From contig CANFNE010000167.1 of assembly GCA_947448105.1 (NCBI GenBank), positions 1 to 5,780 on the forward strand: a stretch of DNA of 5,780 bases, read 5' to 3'. The notes under the pieces were generated by a model, which saw only the letters and a program-made list of their open reading frames with translations, searched no databases and was not told the origin of the DNA. Within the stretch, counting starts at the first letter, position 1, and the number at the start of each line of letters is the position of its first letter. Both the position numbers and the translations under genes were made by a program. Of this stretch, positions 1 through 5,780 are shown piece by piece. The stretch is from Burkholderiales bacterium. Its GTDB lineage: Bacteria; Pseudomonadota; Gammaproteobacteria; Burkholderiales; Burkholderiaceae_C.

Positions 1-2094
1 ATGCAATGGCGGCGCCTGCGGGTGGCGGGCACGGTGGCAGCCAGTGGCGCACCGCTGGTGGTGATGGACGTGGCGGCGGCGCAAGCGGCCTTTGGCGCGG
101 GCGGGCAACTGAGCCGCGTGGATGTGCGCCTGCGCGCCGGGGTGGACCGCGATGCCTTGGCACGCACACTGCAAGCGCAAGCCGACTGGCCCGCAGGCGC
201 CGTGCTGCAGCCGCCGGGCGATGCGTCGGAGCGTATGGGCAATGTGTCGCGCGCCTACCGGGTCAACCTGACGGTGCTGGCGCTGGTGGCGCTGTTTACG
301 GGTGGGTTTTTGGTGTTTTCGGTGCTGGCGCTAAGCGTGACGCGCCGCTCGCAGCAGTTTGCGCTGCTCGACGTGCTGGGCCTGCAGCGCAGCCACCGCA
401 TGGCGCTGGTGCTGCTCGAAGCCTTGGTGCTGGGGCTGCTGGGCAGCGCGCTGGGGCTGGCGCTGGGCACGGGCCTGGCCGTGGCGGCGCTGCAGGTGCT
501 GGGTGGAGACTTGGGGGGCGGTTATTTTTCAGGCGACACGCCGCCTTTGCAATGGAGCGCTGGCGCCGCCCTGGTGTTTGGCGCGCTGGGCGTGGCCGCT
601 GCGCTCTTGGGCGCTTTTTTGCCCGCGCGCATGGCCGCGCGCCTGCCCCCGGCGCAAACACTCAAAGGCTTGGGCGCCAGTATGGACGGCAACAGCCACG
701 CGCGCCGGGGCCTGGTTTTGCTGCTGGCCGCAGCCGCCTTGGCCGCGCTGCCGCCGGTGGCTGGCGTGCCGCTGGCGGCCTATGTGAGTGTGGCGCTTTT
801 GCTGCTGGGTGGCATCAGCGCCCTGCCCTGGCTGGTGTCTTTGCTGCTGAACGCCGTGGCGCCCTGGGTGGCGCAGCAGCCCCTGCGCCTGCTGGCGGTC
901 GAGCGCGCGCGCCGGGTGCCGCATGGCGCGGCCATTGCGGTCAGCGGCGTGGTGGCTTCGCTCAGCCTGGCGGTGGCTTTGACGGTGATGGTGGCCAGCT
1001 TTCGCCAGTCGGTCACGCAGTGGCTCGACACCGTGCTGCCTGCGGCCCTGTACGTGCGCACCGCAGGCAGCGCCAGCAGCAGCGACACCGCTTTTTTTGA
1101 CCCCCGCTTTGTGCAAGGCGCAGCCCGTGTGCCCGGCGTGGTGCGCCTGCTGGCCCAGCGCAGCCTGGCCCTGGCCCTGGCGCCCGACAAGCCCACAGTG
1201 ACGCTGCTGGTGCGGCCCTTGCGCGCAAACCCAAGTGCGGCCCTGGACGCCAGCGCCAGCCTGCCGCTGGTGGGCGACGCGCTGCCCGTGCCCGCTGGTC
1301 GTGTAGGCATTTACGTGAGCGAGGCGATGGTGGATTTGTATGGCGCGCGCCTGGGCCAGGACTTTGCGCCGCTGGGTGCGGCGCTGCAAGGCCTGGCGCG
1401 ACCAGCGGCCGCGCTGCGCACCCGGTTTTTTGTGGCCGGCGTGTGGCGCGATTACGCACGCCAGTTTGGCACCGTGGCCATAGACAGCGCGGACTTTGCG
1501 CCGATCAGCGACGACCGCCGTACCAACGACTTGGCCCTGTGGCTCAGGCCCGGGGCGGACGAGGCGGATGTGAGCACCCAACTGCGCGCGCTGGCCGACG
1601 CCCTGGGCGGCACACAGGCCAGCGCTTTGCTGGACTTTGGCTCGGCGGGCGAAATTCGCCAGCGCACCCTGCAAATTTTTGACCGCAGCTTTGCCGTGAC
1701 CTATTGGCTGCAGGCGGTGGCCATTGGCATTGGCCTGTTTGGCGTGGCCGCGAGCTTTAGCGCGCAGGTGCTGGCGCGGCGCAAAGAGTTTGGTCTGCTG
1801 GTGCACCTGGGCCTGACGCGCACCCAGGTGCTGCGCCTCTTGGCCCTGGAAGGCGCGGCCTGGACCACGCTGGGCGCGCTGGCCGGCACCGCGCTGGGGC
1901 TGGCGGTGGCGGCCGTGCTGGTGTTTGTGGTCAACCCGCAAAGCTTTCACTGGAGCATGGACCTGAACGTGCCCTGGCCGCGCCTGCTGGCCTTGGGGTT
2001 AGCCGTGGTGGCGGCAGGCACCTTGACGGCCTGGGTGTCGGGGCGCAGCGCTGCGGGGCGGGATGCGGTGATGGCGGTGAAGGAAGATTGGTAG
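1..2094 (+). CDS. FtsX/MacB-like ABC transporter permease, 5' truncated by window edge
   Basis: This is an inner-membrane permease subunit that would work with a separate MacB/LolD-type ATPase, a class that moves lipids, lipoproteins or other envelope substrates. The 697 visible residues begin inside the first periplasmic (MacB-PCD-like) domain (about 1-85). The first FtsX domain has membrane segments near 88-112, 135-166 and 186-210. Two linker segments follow near 237-283, then another near 310-333, a second periplasmic domain at about 335-562, and a second FtsX domain with segments near 567-588, 613-645 and 661-679. Both FtsX domains carry the usual basic stretch and 'LL..LGL.R' motif after their first segment (RRSQQFALLDVLGLQR at 115-130; RRKEFGLLVHLGLTR at 593-607). 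The C-terminus (AVKEDW) suits this class. Family members are usually about 830-850 residues, so roughly 140 residues, including the first membrane helix, are missing. The ATG at base 1 is probably an internal Met. The partner ATPase gene is expected upstream, outside the window. The stop is TAG. Confidence 0.9.
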   Translation: MQWRRLRVAGTVAASGAPLVVMDVAAAQAAFGAGGQLSRVDVRLRAGVDRDALARTLQAQADWPAGAVLQPPGDASERMGNVSRAYRVNLTVLALVALFTGGFLVFSVLALSVTRRSQQFALLDVLGLQRSHRMALVLLEALVLGLLGSALGLALGTGLAVAALQVLGGDLGGGYFSGDTPPLQWSAGAALVFGALGVAAALLGAFLPARMAARLPPAQTLKGLGASMDGNSHARRGLVLLLAAAALAALPPVAGVPLAAYVSVALLLLGGISALPWLVSLLLNAVAPWVAQQPLRLLAVERARRVPHGAAIAVSGVVASLSLAVALTVMVASFRQSVTQWLDTVLPAALYVRTAGSASSSDTAFFDPRFVQGAARVPGVVRLLAQRSLALALAPDKPTVTLLVRPLRANPSAALDASASLPLVGDALPVPAGRVGIYVSEAMVDLYGARLGQDFAPLGAALQGLARPAAALRTRFFVAGVWRDYARQFGTVAIDSADFAPISDDRRTNDLALWLRPGADEADVSTQLRALADALGGTQASALLDFGSAGEIRQRTLQIFDRSFAVTYWLQAVAIGIGLFGVAASFSAQVLARRKEFGLLVHLGLTRTQVLRLLALEGAAWTTLGALAGTALGLAVAAVLVFVVNPQSFHWSMDLNVPWPRLLALGLAVVAAGTLTAWVSGRSAAGRDAVMAVKEDW

Positions 2095-2150
2095 GGCGCC
2101 TAGCCGCAATTTCCCCAGCGTCTTACCCACGTTAGGCTCGAATGTGCGAT
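2095..2150. other. Short gap between convergent genes, no clear terminator
   Basis: These 56 bases separate the permease stop from the thioesterase stop, which face each other. The only inverted repeat I see is GCCTA (2098-2102) against TAGGC (2133-2137). Its arms are five bases, its loop is about 30 bases and no T-run follows, so it is not a credible intrinsic terminator. Composition falls here from the GC-rich permease to about 50% G+C, which marks the left edge of the lower-GC stretch. Confidence 0.5.
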
Positions 2151-2576
2151 TTAGCCCATACGTGGCATGTCAACGACCCGCAAAGTGACTGTGGCAATTG
2201 CGCATACCGTTGCCTCATTGCCGCGGATTGAAGACACAGCGACGGATACCACGCACAAGGTGCTTCCCGTCTGCACGCATTTGGCCGTTGCGGTGATTTT
2301 TTCTCCATTGGCCGGCGCCAGGTAGTTGATGTGCAAATCCACGGTCACCGCAATCTTGCCGGGGGCCAAGGTCGTGGTGGCTGCGGCGCCCGCGCAATGG
2401 TCGGCCAGACCTGCAAGCACCCCACCGTGGAAAAATCCGCTGAACTGCAGCAGCGCAGGCTTCTTTGCCAGTTCCATGGTCACATTTCCAACGTCAGCCG
2501 CCACGACCTCGACACCCGCCGAATGCGTAAATCCGCTGGCGGCCGTGACCTTCTGCAATAAATCCAACATTTCCAT
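2151..2576 (-). CDS. PaaI-type hotdog-fold thioesterase
   Basis: This 141-residue cytoplasmic protein probably hydrolyses acyl-CoA or a similar thioester. Its length fits a single hotdog domain. The central helix carries HGG (50-52) followed by LAD (57-59), the HGG...D pattern of PaaI-type enzymes, in which the Asp (here Asp59) is the catalytic acid/base. The next strand, VDLHINYLAPA (79-89), is also typical of the family. There is no signal peptide or membrane segment. The start at 2576 is chosen because AGGAGG lies five bases upstream; the frame stays open to an ATG at 2732, but the extra 52 residues do not look like the family. The gene converges on the permease and is divergent from the AttH-like gene. 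Its DNA is about 57% G+C, with codons such as TTA, GGA and AAT that are rarer in its neighbours, which suggests a separate history. The substrate cannot be told from sequence; PaaI itself is one member of a broad family, so no symbol is given. Confidence 0.88.
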   Translation of the reverse strand: MEMLDLLQKVTAASGFTHSAGVEVVAADVGNVTMELAKKPALLQFSGFFHGGVLAGLADHCAGAAATTTLAPGKIAVTVDLHINYLAPANGEKITATAKCVQTGSTLCVVSVAVSSIRGNEATVCAIATVTLRVVDMPRMG

Positions 2577-2581
2577 GTAAA

Positions 2582-2587
2582 CCTCCT
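2582..2587 (-). promoter_or_regulatory. Shine-Dalgarno site of the thioesterase gene
   Basis: Read on the minus strand, this is a full AGGAGG inside AAAGGAGGTTTAC, followed by ATG after five bases. It decides the start at 2576 over the next in-frame ATG at 2570 and the much longer upstream frame. It is by far the strongest ribosome binding site in the window; the AttH-like and exporter genes lack a recognisable one. Confidence 0.85.
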
Positions 2588-2823
2588 TTGAAAATACACG
2601 CTTTGAACCAAGGCAAACTTTTCGACGGGTTTCTGCTCCCGGTGAAAGATCTTTTTCCGCCAGGCAGGGCAGCAATTGTGGATGATGGGCTCCCGTTGCC
2701 CCAGCAGTCGCACACGTCATGCCCTCGCCCAATCTGCCAATTCATCACCCCTCACAAAGCGTCCGCTTCGGCTCGCAGCCATAGCCAGCCAAAATAAGCC
2801 GTTTCCCTGCACCAACGCCCCCC
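2588..2823. other. Divergent intergenic region between thioesterase and AttH-like gene
   Basis: This gap of about 236 bases must hold the promoter of the leftward thioesterase gene, and probably one for the rightward AttH-like gene, because the latter is cut off from the permease by an opposing gene. I could not find a convincing sigma-70 pair in either direction. The region is about 56% G+C, lower than the large genes, with AT-richer patches near 2586-2625 and 2640-2660. No tRNA, riboswitch, direct-repeat boundary or mobile-element end was recognised. Confidence 0.5.
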
Positions 2824-3945
2824 ATGCCCCTTCCCCCCCTAAGCCGCCGCCAGCTCATCCAAACCAGCATGGCCACTGCCACGGCGGCCTGCCTGCCCGG
2901 CGCAGCGCGCGCAGCCACGGCAAGTGTGGGCGCGCCCTTGAAGTTCCCCCGCGATGCAGGCGCCCACCCCGACTTTCAAACCGAGTGGTGGTACGCCACC
3001 GGCTTTGCCAACGTGGCGGGGCAGGCGGCGGCGCTGGGGTTTCAGATCACGTTTTTTCGGCGCCGGGTGGCGTCTACCCAGGCGCTGGAGTCGGCGCTGG
3101 CGGCCAAGCAATTGCTGTTTGCGCACGCGGCAGTAAGCGACGTAGCGGGCAAGACGCTGTGGTCGGACCAGCGCATTGCCCGTTGGTCGGGCAAGCCTGA
3201 GGGCGCCAACCCGGCGGATGCGGCCTGGGCCAGCCTGGCCGACACCGGCGTGGTGCTGCGCGATTGGTCGCTCACGCGCACGCCTGAAGGCGCCCTGAGC
3301 GCCCAGGTGCGGGCGGCTGATTTTGCGCTCGACCTGCGCTTTACTGAAACCCAGCCACTGCTCTTGCAAGGCGAGCAAGGCCACTCGCGCAAGGGGCCGG
3401 ACGCGGCGCAGTTCAGCTACTACTACAGCCGCCCGCAACTCCAAGTGCAAGGCGAAATCCGCCTCAAGGGCCAGCGCCATGTGCTGGACGCAGGCAGCCG
3501 CGCCTGGCTAGACCACGAGTGGAGCGACGCGCTCTTGCACCCCCAGGCGGTGGGCTGGGACTGGATTGGCATCAACCTGCAAGACGGCAGTGCGCTGACC
3601 GCGTTTCGGGTGCGGCACAAAGACGGCAGCGCCCTGTGGGGCAGCGGCTCGTTTCGCCGGGGCGATGTGGCGGTCAACTTCAAGCCCGGCGACGTGGTGT
3701 TTGCGCCCGAGCGCCAGTGGCGCAGCCCACGCACCCAGGCCAGCTACCCGGTGCAATGGCGCATAAGCACGCCGGCCGGCATCTACACAGTGCGCGCCAT
3801 GTTTGACGCGCAAGAGCTTGACAGCCGCAACTCCACCGGCGCGGTGTATTGGGAGGGCCTGTGCGAACTTCTGGACAGCGCCGACCGTCTGGTGGGCCGG
3901 GGCTATCTGGAGATGACGGGCTACGCGGCGCCCCTGAAACTCTAG
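2824..3945 (+). CDS. AttH/CrtC-like lipocalin-fold protein with Tat signal
   Basis: This 373-residue exported protein belongs to the AttH/CrtC (lipocalin-like, formerly DUF2006) family, often auto-annotated as carotenoid 1,2-hydratase. The N-terminus has a twin-arginine motif, SRRQLIQ (7-13), then a short hydrophobic stretch and an ARA cleavage site near residue 30, so Tat export to the periplasm is likely. Family hallmarks follow in order: EWWY (54-57), GFQITFFRR (72-80), SYYYS (198-202), WLDHEWS (228-234), GWDWIGINL (244-252) and YLEMTGY (361-367). The length is normal for the family. The ATG at 2824 is the only usable start: an in-frame stop lies at 2782-2784 with no start codon between. 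No clear Shine-Dalgarno sequence precedes it. Such genes commonly follow an FtsX permease and its ATPase; here the thioesterase gene lies between. No carotenoid gene is visible, so a role in lipid or lipoprotein handling with the permease is more likely than carotenoid hydration. The ligand is unknown. Confidence 0.88.
   Translation: MPLPPLSRRQLIQTSMATATAACLPGAARAATASVGAPLKFPRDAGAHPDFQTEWWYATGFANVAGQAAALGFQITFFRRRVASTQALESALAAKQLLFAHAAVSDVAGKTLWSDQRIARWSGKPEGANPADAAWASLADTGVVLRDWSLTRTPEGALSAQVRAADFALDLRFTETQPLLLQGEQGHSRKGPDAAQFSYYYSRPQLQVQGEIRLKGQRHVLDAGSRAWLDHEWSDALLHPQAVGWDWIGINLQDGSALTAFRVRHKDGSALWGSGSFRRGDVAVNFKPGDVVFAPERQWRSPRTQASYPVQWRISTPAGIYTVRAMFDAQELDSRNSTGAVYWEGLCELLDSADRLVGRGYLEMTGYAAPLKL
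2842..2913 (+). other. Tat-type signal peptide segment of the AttH-like protein
   Basis: This segment encodes residues 7-30: the twin arginines at 8-9 in SRRQLIQ, a moderately hydrophobic Ala/Thr-rich core, and ARA at 28-30, which suits signal peptidase I cleavage before Ala31. Cys23 sits in TAAC, a poor lipobox because position -3 is Thr, so a lipoprotein is possible but less likely. Call made by eye from motif and composition. Confidence 0.7.
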
Positions 3946-4045
3946 GCCAGCGCCCCCCGGCAGCCCCAGCGCGGGCCGCCCTTGCGCAGGTACGACAATA
4001 GCGCCCGTACGCTGGCTTGCCTTTTGCCGCACCTGCCTCACCTGA
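3946..4045. other. Gap between AttH-like gene and exporter gene
   Basis: These 100 bases are GC-rich in the first half. A perfect seven-base inverted repeat, GCCAGCG (3946-3952) and CGCTGGC (4010-4016), brackets most of the gap and is followed by a short CTTTTG at 4021. The 57-base loop makes a normal intrinsic terminator doubtful. GACAAT at 3994-3999 resembles a -10 box but has no matching -35. The exporter may have its own promoter here or be read from the AttH-like gene; the sequence does not settle it. Confidence 0.4.
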
Positions 4046-5780
4046 ATGCCCATGACCACTGAACGCCCCAAATCCAAAAGCCCCAAGTCCTTGACCGGTT
4101 TGCTCCCGTTTTTGCGCCCTTACCGCGCCCGCATAGGCCTGGCGCTGGTGTTTTTGGTCATGGCCGCCACGGCCACGCTGGCCTTTCCGGTGGCGCTGCG
4201 CATGCTGATTGACGGCGGCCTGGTGCGCGGCGACAAGGGCGATCAGATGATGGCCATGCGCGAGCACTTTGTTGCGCTCTTTGGCGTGGCCACGGCGCTG
4301 GGCGTTTTTTCAGCGTGCCGCTTTTACATGGTGAGCTGGCTGGGCGAGCGGGTCACCGCCGACATCCGCGACGCGGTCTACGCCCATGTGCTGCACCAAA
4401 GCCCCGAGTTTTTTGAGACCACCCAAACCGGCGAGGTGCTCTCGCGCCTGTCGGCCGACACCACGCTGGTGCAAACCGTGGTGGGATCGTCCCTGAGCAT
4501 GGGCCTGCGCAATATGGTGCTCGGCCTGGGCGCTTTAAGCGTGCTGGTCTGGACCAATCCGCTGGTGATGCTGCAGGTGCTGGCGGTGCTGGTGCTGATC
4601 GTGCTGCCCAGCCTGTGGTTTGGGCGTCGGGTGCGCAAGCTTTCGCGCGCCAGCCAAGACCGCATTGCCGACTCCAGCGCCATTGCGGCTGAGGTGCTCA
4701 ACGCCATTCCCGTGGTGCAAAGCTATACCGCCGAAGCGCGCGAAGCCGCGCGTTTTTCTACCGCCACTGAAAACGCCTTTGACACCGCCGTGCGCCGCAG
4801 CGGCGCGCGCTCGGTGCTGGTGGGCTTCATCATCATCGCCACCTCGGCCGCGCTCTTGTGGGGCTTGTACCAGGGCACGCAGGCAGTGGTGGCCGGGCGC
4901 ATTACGGCGGGCGATCTGGGCCAGACCGTGGTGTATGTGATTTTGCTGGCCAGCGCCTTCGCCGTGCTGGGCGAGGTGTATGGCGACTTGCTGCGCGCCG
5001 CAGGCGCCACAGAACGCCTGATGGAGCTGCTGCACACCGAGTCGCCCATTGCGTCACCAGCGCAGCCCGTGCGCCTGCCCTTGCCGCAGGCCGGCAGCGC
5101 CGTGCGCTTTGAGGCGCTGGAGTTTCATTACCCCTCACGCCCGTCGCAGCAAGCCTTGTCGCACTTCAACCTGGACGTGCAGGCCGGCCAAACGGTGGCC
5201 ATCGTTGGCCCCAGTGGCGCGGGCAAAAGCACGGTATTTCAGCTGCTGCTGCGCTTTTACGACCCGCAGGCCGGGCGCATTGTGCTCGACGGTGTGGCCA
5301 CCCACGACTTGGCACTGGGCGACCTGCGCCAGCGCATTGGCATCGTGCCGCAAGACGCGGTGATTTTTTCTACCAGCGCACTGGAGAACATTCGCTACGG
5401 CCGCCCCGACGCCACCGACGCCGAAGTGCAACAGGCGGCAGAAGCCGCCTTTGCCCACGAGTTCATTACCGCGCTGCCGGACGGTTATAAGACCTTTTTG
5501 GGCGAACGCGGCATTCGTTTGTCGGGCGGCCAGCGCCAGCGCATTGCGATTGCGCGCGCCATGCTGAAAAACCCACCCTTGCTGCTGCTCGACGAAGCCA
5601 CCAGCGCGCTGGACGCCGAGAGCGAGCGCATGGTGCAAGCAGCGCTGGAATCCGCCATGCGCAACCGCACCACGCTGGTGATCGCCCACCGCCTGGCTAC
5701 GGTGCAAAAGGCCGACCTGATTGTGGTTCTGGACCACGGGCAACTGGTGGAACAAGGCACGCATGCCGCGCTGGTGGCCC
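4046..5780 (+). CDS. MsbA-like ABC exporter (fused membrane and ATPase domains), 3' truncated by window edge
   Basis: This is a half-transporter of the ABCB/MsbA type that would form a homodimer in the inner membrane and export a hydrophobic substrate using ATP. The 578 visible residues begin with a Lys/Ser-rich cytoplasmic tail, then six predicted membrane segments near 30-50, 74-96, 152-170, 173-192, 255-277 and 290-315. FFETTQTGEVLSRLSADT (122-139) is the usual first coupling-loop region. The ATPase domain is complete in its motifs: A-loop Tyr362, Walker A GPSGAGKS (388-395), Q-loop Gln436, signature LSGGQ (492-496), Walker B ending in Asp516 with catalytic Glu517, D-loop SALD (520-523) and H-loop His548. 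An in-frame TGA lies directly before the ATG at 4046; a second in-frame ATG at 4052 is an equal candidate, and neither has a clear ribosome binding site. The frame is open at the right edge; about 15-40 residues are probably missing. The substrate (lipid A, drug or other) cannot be assigned, so calling it msbA would be unsafe. Confidence 0.92.
   Translation, partial: MPMTTERPKSKSPKSLTGLLPFLRPYRARIGLALVFLVMAATATLAFPVALRMLIDGGLVRGDKGDQMMAMREHFVALFGVATALGVFSACRFYMVSWLGERVTADIRDAVYAHVLHQSPEFFETTQTGEVLSRLSADTTLVQTVVGSSLSMGLRNMVLGLGALSVLVWTNPLVMLQVLAVLVLIVLPSLWFGRRVRKLSRASQDRIADSSAIAAEVLNAIPVVQSYTAEAREAARFSTATENAFDTAVRRSGARSVLVGFIIIATSAALLWGLYQGTQAVVAGRITAGDLGQTVVYVILLASAFAVLGEVYGDLLRAAGATERLMELLHTESPIASPAQPVRLPLPQAGSAVRFEALEFHYPSRPSQQALSHFNLDVQAGQTVAIVGPSGAGKSTVFQLLLRFYDPQAGRIVLDGVATHDLALGDLRQRIGIVPQDAVIFSTSALENIRYGRPDATDAEVQQAAEAAFAHEFITALPDGYKTFLGERGIRLSGGQRQRIAIARAMLKNPPLLLLDEATSALDAESERMVQAALESAMRNRTTLVIAHRLATVQKADLIVVLDHGQLVEQGTHAALVA

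Noticed and set aside
6..1100. Second plus-strand open frame overlapping the permease (364 residues)
   Set aside because: The translation is a low-complexity Gly/Ala/Arg sequence, typical of an out-of-frame reading of GC-rich DNA.
1091..1105. T7 followed by C5 in the permease gene as a possible frameshift or slippage site
   Set aside because: The frame continues through it with normal permease sequence on both sides, and no alternative frame product makes sense.
529..1950. Long open frame on the minus strand opposite the permease (473 residues)
   Set aside because: It is a GC-rich antisense shadow: its translation is rich in Gln, Arg, His and Ala with no domain, while the plus-strand frame has clear FtsX domains.
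2591..2616. Minus-strand promoter candidate for the thioesterase (TTGCCT at 2611-2616, TATTTT at 2591-2596)
   Set aside because: The spacer is only 14 bases, and the implied transcription start near 2584 would fall inside the Shine-Dalgarno sequence and remove part of it.
2577..2732. N-terminal extension of the thioesterase frame to an ATG at 2732 (193 residues in all)
   Set aside because: The strong AGGAGG five bases before the ATG at 2576 fixes the start, and the extra 52 residues do not resemble the hotdog family or a signal peptide.
2839..3480. Minus-strand open frame opposite the AttH-like gene (213 residues)
   Set aside because: It overlaps a well-supported plus-strand gene and has no recognisable motif or ribosome binding site.
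2824..3945. Assignment of the AttH-like protein as carotenoid 1,2-hydratase (crtC)
   Set aside because: The family name is shared, but no carotenoid biosynthesis gene is visible and the permease context fits the AttH branch better.

Overview
This window most likely comes from a high-GC betaproteobacterium. Comamonadaceae or a related Burkholderiales family is my best guess. It rests on protein style, heavy use of CTG, GTG and GCC codons together with frequent TTT for Phe, and the gene set; it is not a database match. The DNA is almost fully coding. Sampled stretches of the three large genes are about 67-80% G+C by hand count, while the region 2101-2820 is only about 57%.

Layout. (1) Positions 1-2094, plus strand: the 3' part of an FtsX/MacB-type ABC permease with two FtsX domains. 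Its N-terminus lies before the window. (2) Positions 2151-2576, minus strand: a complete small hotdog-fold thioesterase of the PaaI type with a strong Shine-Dalgarno sequence, convergent with the permease. (3) Positions 2824-3945, plus strand: a complete AttH/CrtC-like (lipocalin-like) protein with a Tat-type signal peptide. (4) From 4046 to the right edge, plus strand: an MsbA-like (ABCB-type) exporter with fused membrane and ATPase domains, missing only its extreme C-terminus. No RNA gene, insertion sequence, CRISPR array or convincing terminator was seen.

How the genes may work together. FtsX-type permeases of this two-domain class are commonly encoded with a MacB/LolD-like ATPase and an AttH-like lipocalin-fold protein. 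The permease and the AttH protein here are probably parts of one envelope transport system acting on lipid, lipoprotein or another hydrophobic ligand, with the ATPase expected just upstream of the window. The thioesterase lies between them, on the other strand and in DNA of clearly lower G+C, so it looks like a later insertion into what is usually a compact operon. The exporter is a separate transporter with an unknown substrate. The least described part is the FtsX/AttH system, whose ligand is not established; nothing here proves a wholly new system.
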